64,000 nucleotides of DNA from Lachnospiraceae bacterium (GTDB lineage Bacteria; Bacillota; Clostridia; Lachnospirales; Lachnospiraceae). Shown in pieces: positions 43,272 to 52,120 of this stretch (position 1 is the first letter of the stretch; the number at the start of each line of letters is the position of its first letter). The stretch lies in the NCBI GenBank assembly GCA_017441295.1, contig JAFRYA010000004.1, forward strand, positions 62,001 through 126,000, written 5' to 3'. The translations under genes and the position numbers were made by a program. The notes under the pieces are model-generated. The model made no database searches and had not been told where the DNA came from. It saw nothing but the letters and a program-made list of their open reading frames with translations.

Positions 43272-44183
43272 TTAATCCAGAATTGAAAGATGTTCTTTCA
43301 ATATCGATGAAAGTATCTGCGCTTTAATATTCATATCCTTATCTTTCCAGAAAAGTGATATTTTGGCATCCGGATCATCAATACCCATCTTTATGGCCTT
43401 GATATTCCTGTCAGCATTTTCAAACATTGTCTCGTAAACAATGGAGAAGCACCTTCCGGATATCAGCGCCAGCTCCAGATTCCTACGGTTGTCAAACTCC
43501 AGGAAATCGCCTGTGAACTTCAGGTTATTGATGCTGAAAAATCTTAGCTCCTGCTTCTTAAAATCGAATGATACTTTGTCGGACAGGATTCCTACAGTTT
43601 TATCCGCAAAATCCACAAGAGACGCATTTTTCTTCTCTGCCAGCGGGTGTCTTACCGAATAGAACAGATTAATATTAAGCGGCCTGTTGTGTAGATCTAT
43701 CTTCTGATACTTACCGGTAAGTCCGTTCAGCTCACTTGAATAACAGATCGCAATATCCAGATTGTTATTATCAAATTCCTGATAAACCATCTTTGGCGAC
43801 ATTATCTCATATATCAGATGGAGGTCCTTATGACGGTCCTCAAATTCGGCGAACGATGCCATTATCTCATTGCTGCATCTGCCCATATCCTGAAGGCCTA
43901 TCCTGATATCTGTGCTGCGGCCGGTGAATTCATCTTTTGCTTTATCAATTCCTATCTTGATCTCATCAAAAGCGTTTTCCCAGTGCTCAAAAAGGAGTCT
44001 GCCCTCTGAGGTCAGCTCAATGCCTTTATTCTTTCTGACAAACACAGAAAAGCCCAGCTCATTCTCCAGCGATCTGATCTGATTGCTGGCACCCTGCTGA
44101 GTCATGAAAAGATTGCCTGCCGCCTTGGAAAATGACCCTGTTCTGGCTATTTCAATAAAGCATTCAATCTGTGAAAGTGTCAT
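43272..44183 (-). CDS. LysR-family transcriptional regulator
   Basis: 303 residues: winged helix-turn-helix at 1-60 (QIECFIEIARTGSFSKAAGN, then QQGASNQIRSLENELG) and a periplasmic-binding-protein-like effector domain to the end. It is transcribed in the same direction as, and upstream of, the CocE hydrolase and OFA transporter, separated from them by its own terminator. It is the likely regulator of that pair. AAGGAG lies before the ATG. Effector unknown. Confidence 0.9.
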   Translation of the reverse strand: MTLSQIECFIEIARTGSFSKAAGNLFMTQQGASNQIRSLENELGFSVFVRKNKGIELTSEGRLLFEHWENAFDEIKIGIDKAKDEFTGRSTDIRIGLQDMGRCSNEIMASFAEFEDRHKDLHLIYEIMSPKMVYQEFDNNNLDIAICYSSELNGLTGKYQKIDLHNRPLNINLFYSVRHPLAEKKNASLVDFADKTVGILSDKVSFDFKKQELRFFSINNLKFTGDFLEFDNRRNLELALISGRCFSIVYETMFENADRNIKAIKMGIDDPDAKISLFWKDKDMNIKAQILSSILKEHLSILD

Positions 44184-44367
44184 AATGCTCCTTTCTTTAA
44201 TATGACTCGATGATTTTCGGTTTTAACTTTTAGTTTTTGGCTTTCGATCAGAGTTAACAAGTTGCGTACAGAATATAGGCATAAACTACAAGTTATTTAC
44301 ATTTTAAGATAAATTCCGCAAGATGTGTACTGGTTAAACATACAAAAGCTGAATTTTTTGGAAAAGT

Positions 44368-44393
44368 AAGGGGCTGCTTGAGAGCAGCCCCTT
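44368..44393 (-). terminator. Terminator of the maltodextrin operon
   Basis: AAGGGGCTGCT/AGCAGCCCCTT 11-bp stem just after the ATPase stop on the minus strand, with a modest T-rich tail. Confidence 0.8.
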
Positions 44394-44404
44394 TGTCAGT
44401 ATAA

Positions 44405-45595
44405 TTATTTCTCCAGATTCTCGCCTGTCTCTTTGTTGAACAGATGCATTACATTCTCACCGAATGTGTAGGCAACTGTCTGGCCCGGCTTGAAGCCTTC
44501 AGCATACTCGCCCTTGAAGTCCATGGTCTGAGCGATAATGATAACGTTCTGGCCAAGTGAATTCAGGTGCAGGTGAACTGAAGAGCCCATCATCTCACTT
44601 ACGTCAACGGTACCGTGGATCATGTTCTCACCTTCGCCCATCAGAGCGATGTGTTCAGGTCTGACACCGAGGGTAACATCCTGTGTCTCCACATTGTTCT
44701 TAGCCAGGTTAGCACACTTGGTTTCGTCCAGCTTAAATGTCTTGCCGTCGAGCTCAACTGAATATCCGTTCTCGCCCTTAACCAGTTTAGCATCAAAGTA
44801 GTTCATCTGAGGAACTCCGATGAATCCTGATACGAACAGGTTTGCAGGATGATTGAATACTTCCTGAGGTGTGCCGATCTGCTGAACAACGCCGTCCTTC
44901 ATGATAACGATTCTGTCGCCCAGTGTCATAGCTTCGGTCTGGTCGTGTGTTACATAGATGAATGTGGTGTCGATCCTCTGACGGAGCTTAATGATCTCAG
45001 CTCTCATCTGGTTTCTTAATTTAGCATCCAGGTTGGACAGAGGCTCGTCCATCAGCAGAACCTTCGGCTCACGAACGATGGCACGTCCGATAGCAACACG
45101 CTGTCTCTGGCCGCCTGACAGAGCCTTTGGCTTTCTATCCAGATACTCTGTGATGCCCAGGATCTCAGCTGCCTCGTTAACCTTCCTGTCTATTTCTTCC
45201 TTTGGAACTTTCTTCAGTTTCAGAGGGAATGCCATGTTCTCTCTGACTGTCATGTGCGGGTACAGAGCATAGCTCTGGAAAACCATGGCGATATCTCTGT
45301 CCTTTGGAGCAACGTCGTTTACCAGCTTGCCGTCAATGGTCAGCTCGCCGTCTGAGATTTCCTCAAGGCCTGCAACCATACGCAGTGTGGTGGACTTGCC
45401 GCATCCGGACGGACCAACGAGTACGATGAACTCACGGTCTTTGATCTCCAGGTTGAAATCGTCAACTGCGATTACACCCTTATCAGTTAATTTCAGATTG
45501 CCTACATTTGTATTCTCGCCCTTTTTCTTTTTACGTTTCTGAGCGTCAGAATGTGGGTAAATCTTCTGTATATGTTTAAGTACAACTTCTGCCAT
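44405..45595 (-). CDS. Sugar ABC transporter ATP-binding protein (UgpC/MsmX family)
   Basis: 396-residue ATPase energising carbohydrate importers. Walker A is GPSGCGKSTT, the signature LSGGQRQRVAIGRAI, Walker B VLLMDEPLSNLD, H-loop VTHDQTEAM; a TOBE/OB regulatory domain fills the C-terminus. The Lys-rich insertion after the first strand (SDAQKRKKKKGE) is typical of clostridial MsmX proteins. The start at 45595 was chosen over an open 28-codon extension because AAGGAG lies 7 nt upstream and MAEVVLKHI is the family N-terminus. It follows malQ directly and is the last gene of the operon. Confidence 0.93.
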   Translation of the reverse strand: MAEVVLKHIQKIYPHSDAQKRKKKKGENTNVGNLKLTDKGVIAVDDFNLEIKDREFIVLVGPSGCGKSTTLRMVAGLEEISDGELTIDGKLVNDVAPKDRDIAMVFQSYALYPHMTVRENMAFPLKLKKVPKEEIDRKVNEAAEILGITEYLDRKPKALSGGQRQRVAIGRAIVREPKVLLMDEPLSNLDAKLRNQMRAEIIKLRQRIDTTFIYVTHDQTEAMTLGDRIVIMKDGVVQQIGTPQEVFNHPANLFVSGFIGVPQMNYFDAKLVKGENGYSVELDGKTFKLDETKCANLAKNNVETQDVTLGVRPEHIALMGEGENMIHGTVDVSEMMGSSVHLHLNSLGQNVIIIAQTMDFKGEYAEGFKPGQTVAYTFGENVMHLFNKETGENLEK

Positions 45596-45597
45596 AT

Positions 45598-47076
45598 TTA
45601 ACTCCTTCCATACAACACAGTCATTGCTGCAATTTTCTCTGCCAGTTCCCGGTCTGCCTTGCCCGGTTCCATTCGCCACTGCCAGTTGCCCTGAGCAGTG
45701 CCCGGTGTGTTCATGCGGGCCTCGCTACCGAGCTCCAGATAATCCTGAAGCTGAGCGATGAACAGGTCTGCTACTGAACTCATGCCTCCGCGGATGATTC
45801 CGTATGTGAATCCTTCTTCGTCATTCAGTCCGAAGTACTTAACGCATTTCTCAACGATCTCCGGATCTGCACCGGCCTTCCAGCCCATCAGCGTTTCATT
45901 ATCGTGTGTGCCTGTATAACATATGCAGTTATTTACATATTTATGCGGGCAGAACGCGTCATACTCGGGATCATCGAACGCGAACTCCAGGACCTTCATT
46001 CCAGGTAAGCCGGAATCCTTGAGCATCTGTACGACTTCCTCTGACGGATATCCCAGGTCCTCTGCAATGAAGCGGGTATCGTGGAACCAGTTGGTTAAGG
46101 TTTTTACCAGTTCAATGCCCGGACCTTTGACCCAACGGCCATCCTTGGCTGTATCGCTTCCGTAAGGAACTGCCCAAAAGCTCTCGAAGCCTCTGAAGTG
46201 ATCGATCCTGATCACATCGTAGAGCTTGGCCGCTCCGGCAATCCTGTTGATCCACCAGCCGTATCCGTCAGCCTTCATCTGATCGTAATCGTACAACGGA
46301 TTACCCCAGAGCTGACCGTCTTCGGTGAAATTGTCAGGCGGTACTCCGGCGACCTCTACAGGCACGTTCTTCTCATCCAGAAGGAAGCTGGACGGCGCTG
46401 ACCATACATCTGCCGAATCCAAAGGCACATAGATTGGAATGTCACCGATGATGCCGATGCCCTTTTCATGTGCATATTCCTTCAGCGCGTCCCACTGATT
46501 GAAGAACAGATACTGTATGTACTCCTGCACCTCGATCTCATGCGCGAGCTGCTCTGAATATTTCTCCAGCGCTTCTGCCTTCCTGTAACGGACATCCTCA
46601 TCCGGCCACTCCAGCCAGGCCTTCATGCCGAAATGTTTCTTGATCGCTGTGTACAGAGCATAATCAGCAACACCTTTGTTTTCGCTTATGAACTTGTCAA
46701 ACTGCTCTCTGTCCTTAGCCAGTCCCCGCTCAGCTGCTTTAGCCAGCAGAGGGAGTCTGTTCTCATAGAGTTTGCCGTAATCCACCTTTGTCGGGTCATC
46801 GCCCCAGTCAAGTGTGGTTACTTCATTTTCGCTTAAGAGTCCGTCCTCGATCAGCATGTCCAGATCAATATAGTACGGGCTGCCGGCGAATGATGAGAAG
46901 CTCTGGTAAGGTGAGTCTCCGTAGCCTGTTGGTCCTAACGGCAGTATCTGCCACCATGACTGTTTGCTTTCAGATAAAAAATCTATAAAATTGTATGCCT
47001 CCCTGCCAAAGGTTCCTATACCGTACTTTGACGGCAGAGAGGATATTGCCATTAATATTCCACTGCTTCGTTTCAT
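45598..47076 (-). CDS. malQ: 4-alpha-glucanotransferase (amylomaltase)
   Basis: 492-residue GH77 enzyme that transfers alpha-1,4-glucan segments between maltodextrins and releases glucose. The N-terminus RSSGILMAISSLPSKYGIGT is the family signature. Catalytic residues lie in IRIDHFRGFESFW (nucleophile Asp) and FIAEDLGYPSEEV (acid/base Glu), with TGTHDNETLMGW supplying the third carboxylate. It is cytoplasmic and placed within the sugar ABC operon, identifying the transported sugar as maltose or maltodextrin. Confidence 0.95.
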   Translation of the reverse strand: MKRSSGILMAISSLPSKYGIGTFGREAYNFIDFLSESKQSWWQILPLGPTGYGDSPYQSFSSFAGSPYYIDLDMLIEDGLLSENEVTTLDWGDDPTKVDYGKLYENRLPLLAKAAERGLAKDREQFDKFISENKGVADYALYTAIKKHFGMKAWLEWPDEDVRYRKAEALEKYSEQLAHEIEVQEYIQYLFFNQWDALKEYAHEKGIGIIGDIPIYVPLDSADVWSAPSSFLLDEKNVPVEVAGVPPDNFTEDGQLWGNPLYDYDQMKADGYGWWINRIAGAAKLYDVIRIDHFRGFESFWAVPYGSDTAKDGRWVKGPGIELVKTLTNWFHDTRFIAEDLGYPSEEVVQMLKDSGLPGMKVLEFAFDDPEYDAFCPHKYVNNCICYTGTHDNETLMGWKAGADPEIVEKCVKYFGLNDEEGFTYGIIRGGMSSVADLFIAQLQDYLELGSEARMNTPGTAQGNWQWRMEPGKADRELAEKIAAMTVLYGRS

Positions 47077-47083
47077 ATCCGTA

Positions 47084-47944
47084 TCATCCCTTTACAGCGC
47101 CTGCAGCAACACCCTTGATGATGTACTTCTGGCAGATCAGATAGAAGATGATAACAGGAATGATGCTCAGAAGGATCAGTGCCATTGTGGCTCCCAGGTC
47201 AACTGTACCGTAGCTGCCCTTCAGATACTGGATGTGGATTGGAATGGTACGGTATTTGTTGATATCGAGAACCAGGTATGGCAGAAGGTAATCGTTCCAT
47301 ACCCACATAATCTCGAGGATACCTACTGAAATCATTGTCGGCCTCAGCATTGGGAATACAACTGAGAAGTATGTTCTGATCGGACCACAGCCATCAATCG
47401 ATGCCGCCTCTTCAATCTCCAGCGGTATCGATTTGACGAATCCGACGAACATGAATATGGCAAGTCCGGCGCCAAATCCCAGATATACTACCGGTATGGT
47501 CCATGGTGTGTTCAGTTTCAGTGTGTCTGCTGTCTTGGACAGTGTGAACATAACCATCTGGAAAGGAACTACCATAGAAAATACGCACAGGTAGTAAACA
47601 ATCTTGCAGAATGTAGAATTAACACGTGCGATATACCATGCCGCCATTGATGTGAACAGCAGGATAAGGATCGTGGATACTATTGTAATAAATACACTGA
47701 ATAAGACACTCTTCCAGAAAGGATAATTTCCGAATGTCATGCCTTTTACAAAGTTTGATACGCCTGCCCAGCTCTCAGCATTTGGCAGAGCGAATGTATC
47801 GGTCTTGACGAATGAATTCTGTTTGAATGAGTTGATCAAAACCGACAGTACCGGCAGCACGTAAATAATACAGATGACTGACAGTATAACTGTAAGAGTG
47901 GTTTTGCGGCGTTTTTCCGCAGCAAGAGTCTGTTGCTTATTCAT
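47084..47944 (-). CDS. Maltodextrin-type ABC permease (MalG-like)
   Basis: 286-residue permease with six membrane segments. The EAA loop is EAASIDGCGPIRTYFSVVFPM. It ends QKYIIKGVAAGAVKG, the typical MalG/GanQ C-terminus that contacts the ATPase. Overlaps the upstream permease gene (ATG/stop at 47944), so the two channel subunits are made in equal amounts. Confidence 0.93.
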   Translation of the reverse strand: MNKQQTLAAEKRRKTTLTVILSVICIIYVLPVLSVLINSFKQNSFVKTDTFALPNAESWAGVSNFVKGMTFGNYPFWKSVLFSVFITIVSTILILLFTSMAAWYIARVNSTFCKIVYYLCVFSMVVPFQMVMFTLSKTADTLKLNTPWTIPVVYLGFGAGLAIFMFVGFVKSIPLEIEEAASIDGCGPIRTYFSVVFPMLRPTMISVGILEIMWVWNDYLLPYLVLDINKYRTIPIHIQYLKGSYGTVDLGATMALILLSIIPVIIFYLICQKYIIKGVAAGAVKG

Positions 47945-48849
47945 TACTGCTGCACCTCCTTCTTACGTGTTACGGCCAGCTGTATCAGTCCGAGTGCTGC
48001 AACCAGGATGAAGAACAGAACTGCCTTGGCCTGTGCTGTACCGTGAGCAGCTGAGTTCGAGCCGTAGAATGTGTTGTAAATATTCAGGGCTAACATTTCA
48101 GTTGTTTTGATAACTGAACCGTCTGCCTGAATCAGGAACGGCTGACCTGCTGTAAGAGCGAGGTTCTGGTCGAACAGCTTGAATCCGTTAGTCAGTGACA
48201 GGAATGTACAGATCGTGATGGATGGCATTACGTTCGGGATAGTAACCTTGAACAGTGTCTGCCATCTGCTTGCGCCGTCGATCTTGGCTGCCTCGAGCAT
48301 GTCCTCAGGAACAGCCTGCAGTCCCGCGATATAGATGATCATCATGTATCCTATCTGCTGCCAGCGGATAAGAATGATCAGTCCCCAGAAGCCCCATGTG
48401 CTGTTCTGAAGGATTGATGTGCCGAAATGTGACAGGATTCCGTCAAATATCATTGACCATATGTAACCAAGAACGATACCGCCGATCAGGTTCGGCATGA
48501 AGAATACCGTTCTGAATAAATTACTTCCTTTGATGCCCTGCGTCAGTGCGTAAGCAACTGCGAAGGCCAGAACATTGATCAGGATCAGGCTGACTACAGC
48601 GAACAGCGCGGTATATCCAAATGAATGCATAAAACTGCTGTCCAGAAATGCCTTCAGGTAGTTGCCAAATCCTGTGAATTGTGCGTCAGATACCAATCTG
48701 AATTCGCAGAATGAAAGATAAATACCCTGTATAAATGGCCAAACAAAGCCGATTATAAAAGCGGCAAGTACCGGCCCCATAAAGAGCCAGGACCATCTTC
48801 TGATAGGGGTACGGAAGAAATAGGCTATGCCTGATTTCTTTTTAGTCAT
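47944..48849 (-). CDS. Maltodextrin-type ABC permease (MalF-like)
   Basis: 301-residue permease with six membrane segments. The EAA loop (EAAKIDGASRWQTLFKVTIP) docks on the ATPase. The N-terminal FMGPVLAAFIIGFVWPFIQG forms TM1. Pairs with the MalG-like subunit encoded next. It follows the binding-protein gene after a strong intergenic hairpin. An AGGAGGGG ribosome site precedes the ATG. Confidence 0.93.
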   Translation of the reverse strand: MTKKKSGIAYFFRTPIRRWSWLFMGPVLAAFIIGFVWPFIQGIYLSFCEFRLVSDAQFTGFGNYLKAFLDSSFMHSFGYTALFAVVSLILINVLAFAVAYALTQGIKGSNLFRTVFFMPNLIGGIVLGYIWSMIFDGILSHFGTSILQNSTWGFWGLIILIRWQQIGYMMIIYIAGLQAVPEDMLEAAKIDGASRWQTLFKVTIPNVMPSITICTFLSLTNGFKLFDQNLALTAGQPFLIQADGSVIKTTEMLALNIYNTFYGSNSAAHGTAQAKAVLFFILVAALGLIQLAVTRKKEVQQ

Positions 48850-48891
48850 TAATACTCCCCTCCTTTAGTGAACCATTTAATAAACTAAATT

Positions 48892-48921
48892 GCGGGGACA
48901 GGCAATATTGCCTGCCCCCGC
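48892..48921 (-). other. Hairpin between binding-protein and permease genes
   Basis: GCGGGGGCAGGCAAT/ATTGCCTGTCCCCGC, a near-perfect stem without T-run. It probably protects the 3' end of the binding-protein message and lowers permease expression, as in other sugar operons. Confidence 0.75.
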
Positions 48922-48951
48922 ATGAAACAAACCAAAAATATTAACTAAAAA

Positions 48952-50292
48952 TTAGTTAGCATTTGCTTTCTGATACTGTACTGCCCAGCCCTGGATAGCT
49001 GCGGTCTCAACCAGTGCCCAGTTAGCATCTGACTGATCTGCGCAGTATGCGTTAAGAGCTGAAACTAATGCTGCACGGTAATCGTCTACGTTTGGCTGAT
49101 AGTTTGTTGCCCAATCCATTACGTAGCAGCCTTCATCAGTATATCTTGCTGCATCATTCAGGAATCCGTTTGTTGAAGCAGGAGCGTTCTTGTATGGAAG
49201 GATGCCCAGCTGTTCAACCATGAGTGCAGATGCCTCAGGATCAGATACCAGCCATACCATGAAGTCGATGGTAGCCTGCTGATCTTCCGGTGAAGCCTTA
49301 GCATTTACAGCCCAGCAGTTCTCAGTACCGCAGTTAAGGCCAGCCTTCTCCTCGCCTTCAACACCGCAGTAGTAAGGAATCATTGTAGCACGTGGAACAG
49401 CTTCTGAAACTGCTGCGTACTCCCATGAACCATTTACAAAGAATGCTGCCTTGCCCTCTTTGAATTCAGCCTCAGCATCATGTCCGCCTGTAGCAAGATC
49501 CTTAGGATCTGTCAGAGAGTTGTTGATGCAAAGATCGAAGAGGTTCTTGTAGTTCTTCATGAATTCGCCTGTAAGCTCTGGAGGGCACTCTGTCCAAACA
49601 CTGCCTGCAGCACGCTCTTCATAAACGTACTCAAGGTTGATCATATGACCTGTGAATCTCCAGCTTGATGAGCCGTCCATGTCAGATGATGAGAATGCAT
49701 CGAATCCGAGCTCAGCTGCACGAGCGTGGATATCTTCAGCAACAGCCTTAAGGCCTTCGAAGTTCTTGATCTCGTCCATTGTGTGTCCAGCTGCCTCAAT
49801 GAGGTCTGGGTTTACGATGATGCCGTAGCACTCATAGCAATAACCGATTGAGCAGAGCTTGCCTGTCTCGTCATACAGGTTGTAAGCATCTGTGGTAAGC
49901 TCATTTGCGATAGCTGTGCCTGTCAGATCAAGAGCATAGTCTTTCCAGTCTTTAACGCCTGCCTGGTTACCAATGATAAACAGTGTAGGTGCTTCTGACT
50001 TGTCCATCTCTGATGTAAGAGTCTGGCTGTATGTTCCTGAAGCTGCTGTAACAACCTGAACATTAACGCCAGTTTTCTCTGTGTACATAGTAGCGAGTTT
50101 CTGAGCAGTTTCATCGAGCTCAGGTTTGAAGTTTAACCAATAAACTCTGCCTGTAGCTGCCTGGCCTTCGCCACCGCCTTCCTGGCCGCCGCCACCCTGG
50201 CCGCCGCCCTGGCCGCCGCCGTTACCGCTGCAGCCTGCAAGTAAACCGATCACTAAAATTGCACCAAGTACAAATGCAATGATCTTTTTCAT
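48952..50292 (-). CDS. Extracellular sugar-binding lipoprotein (MalE-like)
   Basis: 446-residue family 1 solute-binding protein. The signal peptide ends in lipobox IGLLAGC (Cys21), then a long Gly/Gln linker. The body has the family pattern (GYCYECYGIIVNPDLIEAAG; GKAAFFVNGSWEYAAVSEAV). Captures maltose or oligosaccharide for the MalFG-type permeases. Strong AAGGAGG ribosome site. The substrate is inferred from the malQ neighbour. Confidence 0.92.
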   Translation of the reverse strand: MKKIIAFVLGAILVIGLLAGCSGNGGGQGGGQGGGGQEGGGEGQAATGRVYWLNFKPELDETAQKLATMYTEKTGVNVQVVTAASGTYSQTLTSEMDKSEAPTLFIIGNQAGVKDWKDYALDLTGTAIANELTTDAYNLYDETGKLCSIGYCYECYGIIVNPDLIEAAGHTMDEIKNFEGLKAVAEDIHARAAELGFDAFSSSDMDGSSSWRFTGHMINLEYVYEERAAGSVWTECPPELTGEFMKNYKNLFDLCINNSLTDPKDLATGGHDAEAEFKEGKAAFFVNGSWEYAAVSEAVPRATMIPYYCGVEGEEKAGLNCGTENCWAVNAKASPEDQQATIDFMVWLVSDPEASALMVEQLGILPYKNAPASTNGFLNDAARYTDEGCYVMDWATNYQPNVDDYRAALVSALNAYCADQSDANWALVETAAIQGWAVQYQKANAN

Positions 50293-50321
50293 TTTTTGTT
50301 TCCTCCTTGTTCTAGAACATC

Positions 50322-50340
50322 TTCCGGTTTTACCGGAAAT
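50322..50340 (-). other. Small hairpin between lacI and the binding-protein gene
   Basis: TTCCGGT-AAA-ACCGGAA stem in the leader between the two genes, without T-run; the genes may be co-transcribed through it. Confidence 0.5.
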
Positions 50341-50360
50341 ATTTATTTAAGCCTATGGCA

Positions 50361-51377
50361 TTAAATACTAACTACAGTTACCGATTCTCCCTTTCTAAGG
50401 GTGGTCTTTAAGACCTTTTGCTGATGTTTTGCTTTGCCTTCTATTACATTAAGAAGGGTCTGCACGGCTTCCTCCCCCAGCTTCTCACTGGGTTGTACCA
50501 GAGTGGTGAGTGTCGGTATGGAATACAGTGACATGGTCAAGCCGTCAAATCCGATTACCGAGCATTCATCAGGAACCTTCCTGCCCAGATCGTTCGCTGC
50601 CTTAAGCACAGGCATCGCCAAAGAATCAGCCGTAACAAATACTGCAGTGAAATCATCTCTGCGGGCAAACAGCCTCTTCGCAGCCCTGTAAGCAGCTTCC
50701 ATGCTGTACACTCCGGTTTCCTCGACCAGTCCGTCATCGTAATCGATGCCTGCCTCTTTAAGCGCGTCACAGTATCCCAGGAATCTGAGCTGTCCGACAG
50801 ATTCGTCCTCCCTGTCATTCAGCAGGATGGCAATCCGCCTGTGGCCCTGCTCGATCAGATACCTGACAGCTCTGATTGCTTCAGCCCTGTCGTCCACGCA
50901 AACTGACGAATAGCTGTCACTGTCGAGGTCACCAAATTCATTTGTAAATGTGCAGCACACAAACGGAATATCAATGGCCGCCACCTCGGAAGCTGTGTAA
51001 TTGAAGCATCCTCCGAGAAAGACTAAACCTTTGAGCCGTTTCGACCTGGAAAGGCTCGCGCCTGCTTCCAATTCATCTGCATCTGAGGGAATCTGGCTGA
51101 TGATCATCGTATAACCTGCAGCCTCGATAGCCTCTTCAATGGAATGAATAAGATTTACAAAGAAAGGATTCTCCGCGCCCCTGACAACAACTCCGATGTT
51201 ATCTGATGAATTCCTGCCAAGATCCTGAGCGCTGATATTGGGCACATAATGCAACTCACGTACAGCTGAAAGAACCTTGTTTCTGACCTTAGCGCTGACA
51301 TCCGGGTGGTTATTGAGAACGCGTGAAACCGTGCTAACGGAAACTCCGCAATAATCAGCCACATCCCTGATGGTCAT
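50361..51377 (-). CDS. LacI-family repressor of the maltodextrin operon
   Basis: 338 residues: N-terminal helix-turn-helix and hinge helix (MTIRDVADYCGVSVSTVSRV, residues 1-20) and a sugar-binding core of the ribose-binding-protein type to the end. It is the first gene of the operon and its own promoter region contains tandem TGGAAACGTTTCCA-like operators, so it is likely autoregulated and induced by a malto-oligosaccharide. AAAGG lies before the ATG. Confidence 0.92.
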   Translation of the reverse strand: MTIRDVADYCGVSVSTVSRVLNNHPDVSAKVRNKVLSAVRELHYVPNISAQDLGRNSSDNIGVVVRGAENPFFVNLIHSIEEAIEAAGYTMIISQIPSDADELEAGASLSRSKRLKGLVFLGGCFNYTASEVAAIDIPFVCCTFTNEFGDLDSDSYSSVCVDDRAEAIRAVRYLIEQGHRRIAILLNDREDESVGQLRFLGYCDALKEAGIDYDDGLVEETGVYSMEAAYRAAKRLFARRDDFTAVFVTADSLAMPVLKAANDLGRKVPDECSVIGFDGLTMSLYSIPTLTTLVQPSEKLGEEAVQTLLNVIEGKAKHQQKVLKTTLRKGESVTVVSI

Positions 51378-51408
51378 TGGCAGTCACCTTTCTTTCACTT
51401 ATATTAAT

Positions 51409-51471
51409 TGGAAACGTTTCTGGAAACGTTTCCAGTTAATATAATTATGGCACTCGCCCCCTAAAAGTCAA
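51409..51471 (-). promoter_or_regulatory. lacI promoter with tandem LacI-type operators
   Basis: Minus strand: -35 TTGACT (51466-51471), 16-nt spacer, -10 CATAAT (51444-51449). Just downstream lie two palindromes in tandem, a perfect TGGAAACGTTTCCA (51421-51434) and TGGAAACGTTTC (51409-51420). They fit LacI-family operators and also come close to a CcpA cre site. Confidence 0.82.
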
Positions 51472-51565
51472 TATTTTTTTGTTGACTTTCTATGTAATTT
51501 GGCGATTTGCATTATTATTTTTGTAGATTATTCACATATTCTTGATGTGCGCACTTTTTTTTCGT

Positions 51566-51735
51566 TTGTGTGTCAAAAAAACAAATTTTTATCGTTTGCA
51601 TGCACGCTTTTTACACTTGTGTGTCAAAAATGCTGTCTAAATCACTTAAAACAAGATGATATATAGGATAATCAGGCCATTTTTAATAGTTTTATAAGTA
51701 AAAAGTCCTGCCCATTTTCAAAAACTGACACACAA
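51566..51735. repeat. Three copies of TTGTGTGTCA in the region before the 98-residue gene
   Basis: Direct copies at 51566-51575 and 51617-51626 (51 bp apart) and an inverted copy at 51726-51735, all embedded in A/T-rich DNA. The rest of 51480-51780 shows no gene. The sites may bind a regulator of the 98-residue gene at 51792. Confidence 0.6.
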
Positions 51736-51791
51736 CCGCAAAAAATGTGCTATCTTACATACAGTACTTTATTTAAGAAAGGGAAATTGTC

Positions 51792-52088
51792 ATGAGCAAA
51801 GAAGAATGGAAAAGCACGGGTAAGGAATTGGGCGGCGCATTCAAGGGTCTGGCCAAGTCTCTGGTCCGCTCCGCCAAGCAGGGCGTAGAAGATGCCGAAG
51901 AATGGGCAAAGAGTGATGAGAATGCTCCGAAAGAGCCAAAGCCTGAAGAGAGTACCGTCTTCAATGACGGCACTTGGAGAGAAACAGGCAAGTCACTGGG
52001 ACATGCCTTCACCAATCTTGGCAAGACGTTGGTAAAGACCGGTGAAGAAGTGGTCGAAGATCTGGAGAACGACAAAAAAGATGAATAA
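51792..52088 (+). CDS. Small protein with internal duplication
   Basis: 98 residues, charged, no signal peptide. Residues 5-39 and 61-95 are the same unit repeated: EEWKSTGKELGGAFKGLAKS against GTWRETGKSLGHAFTNLGKT, each followed by a Val/Glu/Asp-rich helix. Both units look like amphipathic helices, joined by an acidic Pro-rich linker. Perhaps a membrane-surface or stress protein; unrecognised. AAAGGG precedes the ATG and a strong terminator follows, so it is a single-gene unit. Confidence 0.75.
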   Translation: MSKEEWKSTGKELGGAFKGLAKSLVRSAKQGVEDAEEWAKSDENAPKEPKPEESTVFNDGTWRETGKSLGHAFTNLGKTLVKTGEEVVEDLENDKKDE

Positions 52089-52090
52089 AA

Positions 52091-52117
52091 AAGCCGGAGG
52101 GTTTTCCCTCCGGCTTT
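52091..52117 (+). terminator. Terminator of the 98-residue gene
   Basis: AGCCGGAGGG-TTTT-CCCTCCGGCT with A-run before and T-run after; also serves the convergent 305-residue gene. Confidence 0.92.
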
Positions 52118-52120
52118 TAT

